The translations under genes and the position numbers were made by a program. Below the pieces are notes generated by a model. It worked only from the letters and a program-made list of their open reading frames with translations, did no database searches and was not told the origin of the DNA. A stretch of 64,000 bases of DNA from positions 1,426,001 to 1,490,000 of the forward strand of contig NZ_LN650648.1 in the NCBI RefSeq assembly GCF_900002575.1. Direction: 5' to 3'. Shown in pieces: positions 42,956 to 52,468 of this stretch. The stretch's first letter is position 1, and the number at the start of each line of letters is the position of its first letter. The stretch comes from Romboutsia hominis. Lineage in GTDB: Bacteria; Bacillota; Clostridia; Peptostreptococcales; Peptostreptococcaceae.

Positions 42956-43753
42956 TTACAATTTAGCCTTTTCATTAACTAAAGCCACTTCTTTTATGGC
43001 TTCAACTACTCCGTTGTCATCATTAGATTTAGCTATGAATCTTGCATTAGACTTCACTTTATCTTTAGCATTCTCCATTGCAAAACTATAATATGCAGAT
43101 GCCATCATTTCTAAATCATTCATATTATCGCCAAATACCATAGTTTCATCATATTTTATATTAAATTTATTTTTAATTATTTCTATTCCATTTTTCTTAT
43201 TTCCACCATATCTACATATATCAATAGAAAATCTCCCAGATATAGTTACCATAAACTCATTATTTAAAATTTTAAGTTTCTCGCGATTTTTATTAATATC
43301 ACTTGGTTTTCCAAAAACCGTAACTTTTATAATATTATCCTTTATTTTCATAATATCTTTAGTATATTTTATATTAAGCCCCCATAGAATCCCTATGAAC
43401 TTAGCAACTTTACTTTCGCTGTATATAATATCTTTTCCACAATAAAGTGTATTGTGCTTAAAAAATTTTCTTACAACTATTGCTATATTTTTTAACTTAT
43501 CTTTTTGTATATAGTTCTCAAAAATAACTTTACCTTTATATTCTATATAGTTTCCATTGTTTGCTGCAAATACAATATCTTCATCTATATCTTTAAATAC
43601 TTTCTTTAGAGAAAATATATCTCTTCCACTTATCGCTGTAAATATTATATTATCTTCTTTTAATTGTTTTAATATCGTATAAAATTCGTTGTTTATCTTT
43701 TTCTTTGAATTTAATAAGGTTCCATCCATATCAGATGCAATTAATTTTATCAT
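42956..43753 (-). CDS. Cof-type HAD phosphatase
   Basis: A 265-residue hydrolase. Motif I DMDGTLLNSK (8-17), motif II FTAISGRD, and motif IV VFGDNMNDLEMM are present with a C2 cap domain between. Cof/YcsE enzymes remove phosphate from sugar phosphates, FMN or PLP-like metabolites; the substrate is unknown. Single gene with AGGAGGTA upstream. Confidence 0.88.
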   Translation of the reverse strand: MIKLIASDMDGTLLNSKKKINNEFYTILKQLKEDNIIFTAISGRDIFSLKKVFKDIDEDIVFAANNGNYIEYKGKVIFENYIQKDKLKNIAIVVRKFFKHNTLYCGKDIIYSESKVAKFIGILWGLNIKYTKDIMKIKDNIIKVTVFGKPSDINKNREKLKILNNEFMVTISGRFSIDICRYGGNKKNGIEIIKNKFNIKYDETMVFGDNMNDLEMMASAYYSFAMENAKDKVKSNARFIAKSNDDNGVVEAIKEVALVNEKAKL

Positions 43754-43976
43754 CTGTACCTCCTAAAATTTCTAATCCTTATAATTTAACATAAAATCTA
43801 CCTATGTATAAATCATATACCCCTATTAACTTTTTTAAAACTAAAAATACTTCCTAGTAAACATACTAGAAAGTATTATAATACATATTTTTTTGAACTT
43901 TTTAATAATCTATCTAATAATAACTTATAAAAAATACTTAACATCTATTATTACTTTAATTTTATTTGAAAAGTAT
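43754..43976. terminator. Gap with terminator of the ferric-reductase-like gene
   Basis: 223 bp. AATACTTTCTAGT/ACTAGGAAGTATT (43849-43881, minus strand, followed by TTTTTAGTTTT) is the terminator. The rest is plain AT-rich leader of the HAD gene. Confidence 0.6.
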
Positions 43977-44663
43977 CTATTTTTTTAATAAAATTTTATT
44001 ATTTTTTAAGGCCTTTATCAATTTCAATACAAAGTATCCAATAAATAATATACTATATATACTTAATTTTAATATATCAACTTTATCATCATTTAAAATT
44101 GAAAGTACTATATGTACATAAACTAATACATAAAATGGATAAGCCCATCTTTGTAACTTTTTCCACTCTAAATACTGCATTTTAACTCTTACTTTTTTGA
44201 GAGACGTTATAAACAATGGAATCATTATTATAAATGCTATTAAACCAACAATTAAATATATAATATAAAGTGTAGTTATAGGCTTATAATTAAGTAATTT
44301 CACTATAAAACGTACTAAATACATTATACAATGAGGAAATATTAGTATAGATCCTAAAATCGCAGCCTCTGCTCTTATTCCTAACAATTTTTTCGTTATT
44401 TTCCACCTTGGGTTAAGTGCTCCTGCAAACATTACTAATATAAAAAATGCTATTGAAAAATTCCCCTTCATAGATGCTTTTTCAAATTCACCTATAAATC
44501 CTTGTAATTTTATATCTGAGGTTAATCTAAATATTTCATAAATTACTGTTGATGTGGCTATTATTGAAGCTATTAAATAAAATAACCTCGAATGTTTTCT
44601 TATGCTAGATGTAAAAATTAGCGCTAAAGCCACTATAAAAATTAATGAATAAACTAATCGCAT
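43977..44663 (-). CDS. Ferric-reductase-like transmembrane protein, Fur-controlled
   Basis: A 228-residue protein with about seven helices. Pairs of His in membrane helices (FPHCIMYLV, YVHIVLSIL) could bind haem as in ferric-reductase/MsrQ-like domains; WKKLQRWAYPFYVLVYVH is close to the YedZ/MsrQ signature. It may move electrons across the membrane to reduce iron or other acceptors. The ATG at 44663 is chosen because AAAGGAGA precedes it. A Fur box overlaps its promoter. Confidence 0.72.
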   Translation of the reverse strand: MRLVYSLIFIVALALIFTSSIRKHSRLFYLIASIIATSTVIYEIFRLTSDIKLQGFIGEFEKASMKGNFSIAFFILVMFAGALNPRWKITKKLLGIRAEAAILGSILIFPHCIMYLVRFIVKLLNYKPITTLYIIYLIVGLIAFIIMIPLFITSLKKVRVKMQYLEWKKLQRWAYPFYVLVYVHIVLSILNDDKVDILKLSIYSILFIGYFVLKLIKALKNNKILLKK

Positions 44664-44688
44664 ATTAATTCTCCTTTTCATTTCATAT

Positions 44689-44728
44689 TGATAATCATTA
44701 TTATATTTTAGCATTAATACCTTGTCAA
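44689..44728 (-). promoter_or_regulatory. Sigma-A promoter with overlapping Fur box
   Basis: On the minus strand TTGACA (44728-44723), 17 bases, TATAAT (44705-44700): a perfect consensus. TGATAATCATTATTA (44689-44703) differs from the 7-1-7 Fur box TGATAATnATTATCA at one base and covers the -10. Iron-loaded Fur would block transcription. Confidence 0.85.
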
Positions 44729-45010
44729 TAATTTTAATTAGAATTCTTATAAAATAGCATGTGGAAAAATTTAGGAATCATCAAATTGTAAAATTTCTTT
44801 AGGTTTTAACTACTTAAATTTAATCTATATAGTTTTAATTTTATTCATATAAATTTTCTAAATGTATATACTCTACTATAGATATCTTTTCCTAATCCCA
44901 ACCTTACTTATGATAAAAGTATTGCATAACATATTTATAAATTTATATGAATTATAAAAAATTAATATTAAAATGAGTTATTAATGTATGGCTCAAAAGG
45001 GGGAATATTT
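44729..45010. other. Divergent intergenic region upstream of OPT gene
   Basis: About 280 bp, very AT-rich. The plus-strand promoter of the OPT gene must lie here, but no single -35/-10 pair is convincing; no riboswitch-like structure seen. Confidence 0.4.
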
Positions 45011-46930
45011 ATGGATAATCAAAACAATTTTAAGCCATTTATTCCTGCTAATAAAATAGTTCCTGAGTTTACTGTTACATCAATAGTTCTTGGGGGCTTA
45101 TTAGCTGTAATATTTGGTGCTGCAAATGCTTATCTAGGTCTTAGAGTTGGTATGACAGTTAGTGCATCAATCCCTGCTGCTGTTATATCAATGGGAGTTT
45201 TAAGGGTTATATTGAAAAGAGATTCTATACTAGAAAATAATATAGTGCAAACAATAGGTTCAGCTGGAGAATCTTTGGCCGCTGGTGCTATATTTACATT
45301 ACCTGCTATGTTTATATGGATGAAAGATTGGGGACTTGGAAGTCCAAGCTTAATTAAAATTGCAATCATAGCTTTATGTGGTGGTATACTTGGAGTATTA
45401 TTTATGATACCTCTAAGAAAAGCACTTATTGTAAAAGAACATGGTGTATTACCTTATCCAGAAGGTACTGCTTGTGCAGAAGTTTTACTTGCTGGAGAAG
45501 AAGGTGGATCTAAAGCATCTATAGTATTTGCTGGTCTTGGTATAGCTGGTTTATACAAATTTATAGGTGATGGTTTAAAACTATTCCCAACAGAAATTGA
45601 ATGGGAAATACCTGGGTATCATAATGGAGCCTTTGGTATAGACGTATTACCTGCATTACTTGGAGTTGGATATATATGTGGATTTAAGATATCTGGATAT
45701 ATGTTTGCTGGTGCTATAGTTGGTTGGATAGCATTAATTCCACTAATATCATTATTTGGTGCCAATATGACACTTTATCCTGCTACAGTTCCTATAACTG
45801 AACTAGGATTTTGGGATATATGGGATAATTACATAAGATATATTGGTGCAGGAGCTGTTGCTTGTGGAGGTATTATTAGTTTAATAAAATCACTGCCTCT
45901 TATAATAGATACATTTAGAAAAGCTATGAAGGATTATTCTAATTTAGATAAATCTGAAAGTTCACTTAGAACTGATCAAGATATGTCTATGAAGGTTGTT
46001 TTATTTGGATCTTTATTAGTAGTTATAGCCATATGGCTAGTTCCTTCTATTCCAGTTAATTTAGTTGGAGCACTTTTAGTTGCTGTATTTGGTTTCTTCT
46101 TTGCAACAGTATCTTCAAGACTTGTTGGTATAGTTGGAAGTAGTAATAACCCAGTTTCTGGTATGGCTATTGCTACACTTTTAATAAGTACTATAGTATT
46201 AAAATCAACAGGACTTGTTGGCCAAGATGGTATGATGGGTGCTATAGCTATAGGTTCTGTAATATGTATTATAGCTGCAATTGCTGGAGATGCTTCTCAG
46301 GACTTAAAAACAGGTTATATTGTTGGTGCAACTCCTAAGAAACAACAATATGGAGAGCTTATAGGTGTATTAATTTCTGCTATAACTATAGGTGCAGTAT
46401 TATACTTACTAAATGCAGCTTGGGGATTTGGTTCAAAAGAAATACCAGCACCACAAGCTACTCTTATGAAACTAGTTGTTGAAGGTGTTATGGAGGGAAA
46501 TCTTCCTTGGACTTTAATATTTGCTGGTGCAGGAATAGCTGTTGCTGTTGAAATAATAGGAATACCTGTACTACCATTTGCAGTTGGACTATATCTTCCA
46601 ATACATTTAAGTGCTGGCGTAATGGTTGGTGGTATTATTAGATTATTCTTTGAAAAGAGAAAGAAAGTATCTGAAGATGATAGAAAAGAACAAATTGATA
46701 GAGGTATATTATATACTTCAGGTCTAATAGCAGGTGAAGGTCTAATTGGGGTATTACTTGCTATATTTGCAATAATAAATGTTGGAGAATCAACACTTGC
46801 TGATACTATAAACCTTTCTACTTCTGTTAATTTAGGTCAAATAGGTTCTATTATAGCATTTATCATACTAATAATTACACTATTTAAGTTTACTATCTCC
46901 TATAAAGATAAAAGGAGTAAAACATCATAG
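45011..46930 (+). CDS. OPT-family oligopeptide transporter
   Basis: A 639-residue protein with about 15-16 helices. LGGLLAVIFGAANAYLGLR near the start, PYPEGTACAEVL near 150 and GDASQDLKTGYIVGATP near 425 are family signatures. OPT proteins import peptides or metal-peptide complexes with protons. The ATG at 45011 (MDNQNNF) is behind AAGGGGGAAT. Two small genes follow, one PqqD-like. Confidence 0.92.
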   Translation: MDNQNNFKPFIPANKIVPEFTVTSIVLGGLLAVIFGAANAYLGLRVGMTVSASIPAAVISMGVLRVILKRDSILENNIVQTIGSAGESLAAGAIFTLPAMFIWMKDWGLGSPSLIKIAIIALCGGILGVLFMIPLRKALIVKEHGVLPYPEGTACAEVLLAGEEGGSKASIVFAGLGIAGLYKFIGDGLKLFPTEIEWEIPGYHNGAFGIDVLPALLGVGYICGFKISGYMFAGAIVGWIALIPLISLFGANMTLYPATVPITELGFWDIWDNYIRYIGAGAVACGGIISLIKSLPLIIDTFRKAMKDYSNLDKSESSLRTDQDMSMKVVLFGSLLVVIAIWLVPSIPVNLVGALLVAVFGFFFATVSSRLVGIVGSSNNPVSGMAIATLLISTIVLKSTGLVGQDGMMGAIAIGSVICIIAAIAGDASQDLKTGYIVGATPKKQQYGELIGVLISAITIGAVLYLLNAAWGFGSKEIPAPQATLMKLVVEGVMEGNLPWTLIFAGAGIAVAVEIIGIPVLPFAVGLYLPIHLSAGVMVGGIIRLFFEKRKKVSEDDRKEQIDRGILYTSGLIAGEGLIGVLLAIFAIINVGESTLADTINLSTSVNLGQIGSIIAFIILIITLFKFTISYKDKRSKTS

Positions 46931-46958
46931 AATATAAAAAATCTATAAACATATACTT

Positions 46959-46987
46959 AAGTAGGAGAAATTTTCTCCTACTTATTT
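46959..46987. terminator. Hairpin between OPT and PqqD-like gene
   Basis: AAGTAGGAGAAA/TTTCTCCTACTT with a weak T run; partial termination likely. Confidence 0.55.
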
Positions 46988-47035
46988 CTTTAATTATAAA
47001 TAAGTTGCTTATTCTAAATTTGTAGGAGTGGTATT

Positions 47036-47386
47036 ATGAAAAAAAATGATAAAAATTACTTAGACTTTATTCCTATCAAAAACTCAAAAATAACTTGGTC
47101 TGAGGATAACTTTGGGATAGTTACATTAGAAATCACGAGAAAAGGATTATTTGATAAGATTGCTCAAAATTTATTTAAAGTCCCAAAAAGTAGTTCCATA
47201 AAGTTAGACAAACTAGGAAGCTGTGTATGGAAAAATATAGATGGTGAAAGTTCTATATACGATATATCTAAATATGTTAAAGCTTCATTTGGAAAAGACT
47301 GTGAGCCATTATATGAAAGATTGATTACATATTTTACTATACTTAAAGATAATAAATTTATTTCTTTAAAAAAGGATGGTAGATAA
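47036..47386 (+). CDS. PqqD-like peptide-binding protein
   Basis: 116 residues. IKLDKLGSCVWKNIDGESSIYDISKYV and a C-terminal winged helix (ERLITYFTILKDNKFISLKK) match the PqqD/RRE fold, which holds leader peptides for modification enzymes. No peptide precursor or radical SAM enzyme is near, but an OPT transporter gene lies just upstream. The last base overlaps the next gene. Role unknown. Confidence 0.75.
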   Translation: MKKNDKNYLDFIPIKNSKITWSEDNFGIVTLEITRKGLFDKIAQNLFKVPKSSSIKLDKLGSCVWKNIDGESSIYDISKYVKASFGKDCEPLYERLITYFTILKDNKFISLKKDGR

Positions 47387-47715
47387 TGGATATTATTATA
47401 TACATATTATTATTTGCAATTGCAACAATAATTATTTATACTTGGGGAATTATAAAAGAAAGAAATAAACCTAATGATTTACTAGACTTACTTTATAATA
47501 AATCTTACAAAGCTGTTATGAAAGCTTTTAAAACTAAAAATACTTTATCTAAAAAAGATATTGAAAATGAAATTTTAAATCTAAAAGCATCTTTATTTTA
47601 CTCTAAAGACAAGTTAGTTATAAAAGATCCTTCTCATATATCTAAAATACTTATTGGAAAAATGCTTAAAGATGGTGTTATAGAAAAAACTACTAACGGA
47701 TATAGCTTAAAATAG
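47386..47715 (+). CDS. Hypothetical membrane-anchored protein
   Basis: 109 residues with one N-terminal membrane helix (IIYILLFAIATIIIYTWGI) and a soluble, helical C-terminal domain ending in a winged-helix-like strand pair (LKDGVIEKTTNGYSL). Overlaps the PqqD-like stop by one base; same operon. Not recognised. Confidence 0.65.
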   Translation: MDIIIYILLFAIATIIIYTWGIIKERNKPNDLLDLLYNKSYKAVMKAFKTKNTLSKKDIENEILNLKASLFYSKDKLVIKDPSHISKILIGKMLKDGVIEKTTNGYSLK

Positions 47716-47770
47716 TTAAAACTATATTTGATTTAAAATTATATTCTGAAAAATATTTTTAATTTAACTA

Positions 47771-47802
47771 AAAAATGAGCTATTTAAAATAGCTCATTTT
47801 TA
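47771..47802. terminator. Bidirectional terminator
   Basis: AAAAATGAGCTATTT/AAATAGCTCATTTTT between convergent genes. Confidence 0.85.
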
Positions 47803-47839
47803 TATGTATAACTCTAATTTACTTTTAAACACTAACCTA

Positions 47840-49024
47840 TTATTTTAATAATCCTTTGTTAACCCCTTTATAAAGTATTATAAAACTTATTAAAAATGAT
47901 ATACTTGCTACTAAAAAGGCAACTACTATAGATGAATATTTCATAATAATTCCTGATATAAGAGTCCCTCCCATTATACCTAATGTCATAAGTGTTGATG
48001 TTAATCCATTTATTTTACCTAAATATTCTTGGTCTGTGACTTTAGTTATAAGCGCCATTACATATCCACTAAGTATTCCACCAAGTATATTATCTATAAA
48101 TTGAAGGCTCATAGTAAATACTGGGTTTATTGAATATCCTTCAAAAAATACTGTTATAGCAAACACTCCTATAAGACTATATAATATTTTCATATTCATA
48201 TATTTAGATATGACTAAATATAGTCCACCCCCAACTATTACTCCCACTCCTGCTATCCCTGAAAAGAACTGATAAAACTCTTTGCTAAGGCCTAACCTCT
48301 CCGTTACTAAGAATATATCTAGGTTATTAGCTATTCCCATAGCAAAGGCTACTGTTAAAAATATTTTAGATAACAACTTTAGTATCTCTTTTTCATTTAA
48401 ATATTTAAAAGTTAACTTAATATCTTCACGTATACCGCTACTCTCTATTTTTTCAAAACTCTTATTAGGTAATGTTAATAATAATAAAATGGATACTAAA
48501 AACAATCCTGATAATATTATTAATGTTTTACCTATTCCAAAATTAAAGTAAAAGTAAGATCCTATAAATGGTCCTATAACAAAAAATCCAGAGCTTAAAA
48601 GTTGATTTATTCCAACTGCATTTTCTATATATTCTTCATCTATATATTCCTTAAAATATTTTTGTGATGCAGGATATGAAAATTGTGTAACACTAGCAGA
48701 AACTAATACTGCTAAAAATATAGCTATTATATATCCTTTAGATATCGCTAAGCCTAGTATTATAAATGATATAAAACTAAATAAATCTCCACATATCATT
48801 AGTTTTTTAGGATTATACTTATCAGCTATTATTCCTCCTATAAAAGTAAGTAAAAACATTGGTAAAAACTCTATAAAATTAAGTGATGATATTGCTAATG
48901 GATCACTATTTGTTATATCCATTATAAAAAACATTATAGCTATATTTCTTATCCATATAGCCATTTGCTGTATTATATCTGTTATAAGTATTGTTAAAAA
49001 TACTTTATTTTTAATTAGATTCAA
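47840..49024 (-). CDS. MFS efflux transporter
   Basis: A 394-residue protein with 12 predicted helices and FIGGIIADKYNPKKLMI as the conserved loop 2-3 motif. It resembles MFS drug or siderophore exporters. TTG start behind AGGAGGTATAT. The MerR-family gene upstream is probably its regulator, 71 bp away with its own multidrug-type promoter. Confidence 0.85.
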   Translation of the reverse strand: MNLIKNKVFLTILITDIIQQMAIWIRNIAIMFFIMDITNSDPLAISSLNFIEFLPMFLLTFIGGIIADKYNPKKLMICGDLFSFISFIILGLAISKGYIIAIFLAVLVSASVTQFSYPASQKYFKEYIDEEYIENAVGINQLLSSGFFVIGPFIGSYFYFNFGIGKTLIILSGLFLVSILLLLTLPNKSFEKIESSGIREDIKLTFKYLNEKEILKLLSKIFLTVAFAMGIANNLDIFLVTERLGLSKEFYQFFSGIAGVGVIVGGGLYLVISKYMNMKILYSLIGVFAITVFFEGYSINPVFTMSLQFIDNILGGILSGYVMALITKVTDQEYLGKINGLTSTLMTLGIMGGTLISGIIMKYSSIVVAFLVASISFLISFIILYKGVNKGLLK

Positions 49025-49095
49025 AATATATACCTCCTAAGATCTATTGATGAATTTATTCTAATGTGTGGTTCTACTATATAATCAACTATGAT

Positions 49096-49914
49096 TTAGA
49101 CTTTTAATAAAATTTCTACAAAATATTTTTCATCGTTATTCTTTTTAGGTATATAAAAGCCACACTTTATAAATACCTCATTATTTTCTTTTTTGTTAAA
49201 GTGTTTACTAAGCCTTAGTAAATAATCATTTAGTTCATCAGAATTCCCATAAAATTTTACACAAATAAAATCTCCACTAATTTCTCTATGTATTAAATTT
49301 AAGTTCTTATCCATATACTTTTTTATTATACTAATATTTTTCTCATCTTCTTTTATAAGAATATTACTTTCATCTTCTTCTATACCTTTGCCATTATTCA
49401 AATTGTACATAGTGTAGTAACATTCTTCATTCATACATTCTAATACTTCATCTATGCACCTTATATACTCTTTATTAAAGTCTTTTTCTAATATTTTATC
49501 TAAATTTATTAAATAAAAACTGTATGTATCTCTGTATACTTTAATATTATTAAAGTCATATTCATTTTCAAAATTTATTACAATATCTAATATTTCGTTC
49601 CATTTTTTTAATTGTTTTTGTTTTCTTTTTAAGGACTCTATCTTTTCTTCTATTAGTTTTTCTTGCTTATTTACTAATTCTTTATATTTATACAGTTCTT
49701 CACTTTCTATAGTTTCTTTTATATCAGCTAAAGATATATCTAGGTCCTTAGTAGCTAGGATTAAATTTAACTGATCAATATGTTCTTGTGAGTAATATCT
49801 ATATCCATTTGACTTATTTATATCTGGCTTTAAGAGTCCCATCTTGTCATAATATCTTAAAGTATCTTTGCTTATATTAAAAATTTTACTAACTTGACCT
49901 GTTAAAAGTTTCAT
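49096..49914 (-). CDS. MerR-family regulator (BmrR/TipA-like)
   Basis: 272 residues. Winged helix-turn-helix at 1-70 (TGQVSKIFNISKDTLRYYDKMGLL), coiled-coil dimer helix at about 75-115, then a C-terminal ligand domain with GyrI-like pattern. No metal-binding cysteines, so it likely senses drugs. The ATG at 49914 is behind GAGGTGAT. It probably activates itself and the MFS gene. Confidence 0.88.
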   Translation of the reverse strand: MKLLTGQVSKIFNISKDTLRYYDKMGLLKPDINKSNGYRYYSQEHIDQLNLILATKDLDISLADIKETIESEELYKYKELVNKQEKLIEEKIESLKRKQKQLKKWNEILDIVINFENEYDFNNIKVYRDTYSFYLINLDKILEKDFNKEYIRCIDEVLECMNEECYYTMYNLNNGKGIEEDESNILIKEDEKNISIIKKYMDKNLNLIHREISGDFICVKFYGNSDELNDYLLRLSKHFNKKENNEVFIKCGFYIPKKNNDEKYFVEILLKV

Positions 49915-49932
49915 ATTTATCACCTCAAAATA

Positions 49933-49963
49933 ATTATAAACTATGGTGTAAGACCACAGTCTA
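49933..49963 (-). promoter_or_regulatory. MerR-type promoter with 19-bp spacer
   Basis: On the minus strand TAGACT and TATAAT are separated by 19 bases, the overlong spacer that MerR proteins untwist. A near-perfect dyad (TGTGGT...ACCATA) lies in the spacer. Confidence 0.8.
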
Positions 49964-50087
49964 TACTAATTTTGAATATTATATTACCTAAATTTATTCC
50001 TAAGCTTAAATAATTTACCTCATACTGTATAAAAATATATATAATACGTGTATAATGTAATTTACAAGATATGTAAAGGAGTTAAAA

Positions 50088-51368
50088 ATGAACACATTTG
50101 AAAAATTAGACTTAAATGAAAACCTAATAAAAGGACTTAAAGAACAAAATATAACTTCTCCAACAGAAGTTCAATCTTTAACTATAAAAGATATATTAGA
50201 TAATAAAGACTTATTAGTAAGCGCTCAAACGGGTAGTGGAAAAACTTTAGCTTACTTACTTCCTATGTTTGAAAAAATAGACACTACGAAAAGAGAAACA
50301 CAAGTGTTAATACTTGCACCTACTCACGAATTAGTTATGCAAATAACTGAACAAGCTAAAATTTTGTCAAAGAATTCTAATATGAATGTTACTGCTTTTT
50401 CTATAATAGGTGAAGTAAATATTCAAAAGCAAATAAAAAATATAAAAACTATAAAACCTCATATAGTAGTTGGTACTTGTGGTAGAGTTTTAGACTTAAT
50501 TAAGCAAAAAAAACTTAAAGCACATACTATAAAAACTATAATACTTGATGAAGTTGATAGTTTACTTAGTGGTAAAAATGAAGAAGTTGTTGAAAATATA
50601 ATAAAGACTACATTAAGAGATAGACAACTTTTAGGATTTTCAGCTAGTTTAAATGAAAATACTATAAGTATGTGTGATTACTTAATGAAAGATATGAAAA
50701 TGATTAAAACTAAAGATACATTAATAATAAATCCTAATATAAATCATATGTATTTATATGGAGATAGAAGAGAAAAATTTACATTACTTAGAAAATCCCT
50801 AGCTTCTGCTAATCCAAGTAGAGCTATCGTGTTTGTCAATGATGAAGATAGTATAGAGGTTATAACTGAAAAACTTAATTACCATAGCTATAAAGCTGTT
50901 TGTATATCTGGTAAAATGACTAAAGAAGATAGAAAAAATGCACTTAGTGCTTTTAGAAGTGGTAAAGTTCGTATTTTAGTATCTTCTGATCTTTCTGCTA
51001 GAGGATTAGATATAGTCGAGGTTAGTCATGTATTTAACTTAGACTTCCCACCTAGTAAAAATGAATATATACATAGATGTGGTAGAAGTGCTAGAGGAAA
51101 TAGAAAAGGAACTGCAATATCTATAATAACTAATCAAAATTTATCTACTATAAGAGATTATAGAAGAGATTTTAAAATAGATATGAAAGCTGTTGAGTTA
51201 AAAAATGGCAAGTTTGTAGAAATTGATTTTGATAAGATGAAAAAAGAAGCTAGAAAAAAATCTAAAGAAAATGAAGCTAAAAAAGAAGAAAAAGTAAGTA
51301 AAAATAAAAAAGTAGATAAGTATGAACATAAAAAATCTACAAATAATAAATTTAATAAGAAAAAATAG
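50088..51368 (+). CDS. DEAD-box RNA helicase, DEVD/SAS variant
   Basis: A 426-residue protein with all superfamily 2 motifs: Q motif (SPTEVQ), AQTGSGKT (46-53), DEVD (154-157) in place of DEAD, SAS (185-187) in place of SAT, and HRCGRSARG. The C-terminal 50 residues are Lys-rich. It unwinds short RNA duplexes in ribosome assembly or cold growth. AAAGGAGTT precedes the start; a strong terminator follows. Confidence 0.9.
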   Translation: MNTFEKLDLNENLIKGLKEQNITSPTEVQSLTIKDILDNKDLLVSAQTGSGKTLAYLLPMFEKIDTTKRETQVLILAPTHELVMQITEQAKILSKNSNMNVTAFSIIGEVNIQKQIKNIKTIKPHIVVGTCGRVLDLIKQKKLKAHTIKTIILDEVDSLLSGKNEEVVENIIKTTLRDRQLLGFSASLNENTISMCDYLMKDMKMIKTKDTLIINPNINHMYLYGDRREKFTLLRKSLASANPSRAIVFVNDEDSIEVITEKLNYHSYKAVCISGKMTKEDRKNALSAFRSGKVRILVSSDLSARGLDIVEVSHVFNLDFPPSKNEYIHRCGRSARGNRKGTAISIITNQNLSTIRDYRRDFKIDMKAVELKNGKFVEIDFDKMKKEARKKSKENEAKKEEKVSKNKKVDKYEHKKSTNNKFNKKK

Positions 51369-51369
51369 T

Positions 51370-51405
51370 CAAAAGACGGTGTCGTGAAATATGACACCGT
51401 CTTTT
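51370..51405. terminator. Terminator after the helicase gene
   Basis: AAAGACGGTGTC/GACACCGTCTTT, loop of about 11 bases, T run. Confidence 0.85.
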
Positions 51406-51456
51406 ATAATTATCTTTGAATTTTCTTAGTTATTATTTTAAATTAATTTGATACTA

Positions 51457-51984
51457 CTATTCAAAGAAAACACTTGAATACTCTACTACTCCGCTTGTAC
51501 CTTTAAATTTCTCTTCATCTAATACTAAAACTTTAAAAACATCATCTGGAACTTCAAATGGTGGTTTTATATCAAATTCACTAGCATTTATAAATCCAAA
51601 CTTTAAATAGTAGTTAGGATGTCCTAATACTACTATAGATGTATATCCTAGATTTTTAGCTTTTTCTATAGCCTTATTTATTAGTGTGCTTCCTACACCT
51701 TTCTTTTGATACTCTGGTAGTACTGAAACTGGAGCTAATGCTAAAGATTCTCTAGATTCGTTTTTGTTTTTTATTTTTATTTTAGTAAGCAAAGAATAAC
51801 CTACTATTTCTTCATTTACTTCGGCTAATAGAGCTAATTCTTTTACATATTCTTTACTATTTCTTAATCTATTAACTAAGTTATGCTCATCTTTATCACT
51901 AAACTCTTCATTTTTAAAACTTCCCTTTACTACATTTTCTACTATATTATAATCTTTTTCTAGTTCACATCTTATATTTATCAT
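51457..51984 (-). CDS. GNAT N-acetyltransferase (YhbS-like)
   Basis: 175 residues. The acetyl-CoA loop is VLPEYQKKGVGSTLINKAIEKA, followed by LGHPNYYLKFGF, the YhbS signature. The acceptor is unknown. AAGGAGTAAAATATA precedes the start. Confidence 0.88.
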   Translation of the reverse strand: MINIRCELEKDYNIVENVVKGSFKNEEFSDKDEHNLVNRLRNSKEYVKELALLAEVNEEIVGYSLLTKIKIKNKNESRESLALAPVSVLPEYQKKGVGSTLINKAIEKAKNLGYTSIVVLGHPNYYLKFGFINASEFDIKPPFEVPDDVFKVLVLDEEKFKGTSGVVEYSSVFFE

Positions 51985-52105
51985 TATATTTTACTCCTTT
52001 AGATCGCTTTTTATCATTTAATTATCCCATATGTATTAGTAGTTTTCAATTATTCTGTTTGTACTATTTTATTCTTTATAATATATGATTTTTATTTTAA
52101 TAAAA

Positions 52106-52134
52106 AAAGACTTAAGAATTTTCTTAAGTCTTTT
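52106..52134. terminator. Bidirectional terminator
   Basis: AAAGACTTAAGAA and its perfect complement enclose a three-base loop, flanked by A and T runs. Confidence 0.8.
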
Positions 52135-52148
52135 TTTAAGTATTTATA

Positions 52149-52319
52149 TTATTTTTCATATCTATTTTTTACATCATTATAAACTTCTTCGCTAACTTTA
52201 TAAGTTCTTTTATTTATAGATATCTTGTACTCATTAGTGTCTACTATTTCATAAAACTCTACATTAGAACCTGGGTAAACTACTACTCCTGTTCCACTAA
52301 TATTATTAAAGAAAAACAT
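52149..52319 (-). CDS. Small hypothetical protein
   Basis: 56 residues (MFFFNNISGTGVVVYPGSN...), mostly beta strands with a charged helical tail. Very strong AAGGGGGG ribosome site and its own terminator suggest a real, expressed gene. Not recognised. Confidence 0.7.
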   Translation of the reverse strand: MFFFNNISGTGVVVYPGSNVEFYEIVDTNEYKISINKRTYKVSEEVYNDVKNRYEK

Positions 52320-52432
52320 TATTTATCCCCCCTTTATCTCTCTATTATATTATTCAACATATTTATATATATTCCTCTTTTAAATATTTTTAATGTTTAG
52401 TTCTTCTTTTTTATAATCAAAATTTATTTAAC

Positions 52433-52464
52433 AAAAAAGACAGGTATTTAAACCTGTCTTTATA
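52433..52464 (-). terminator. Terminator of the YitT-like gene
   Basis: AAAGACAGGTATTTAAACCTGTCTTTATA stem and T-rich tail, minus strand (pieces AAAGACAGGT and ACCTGTCTTT). Confidence 0.8.
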
Positions 52465-52468
52465 TATG

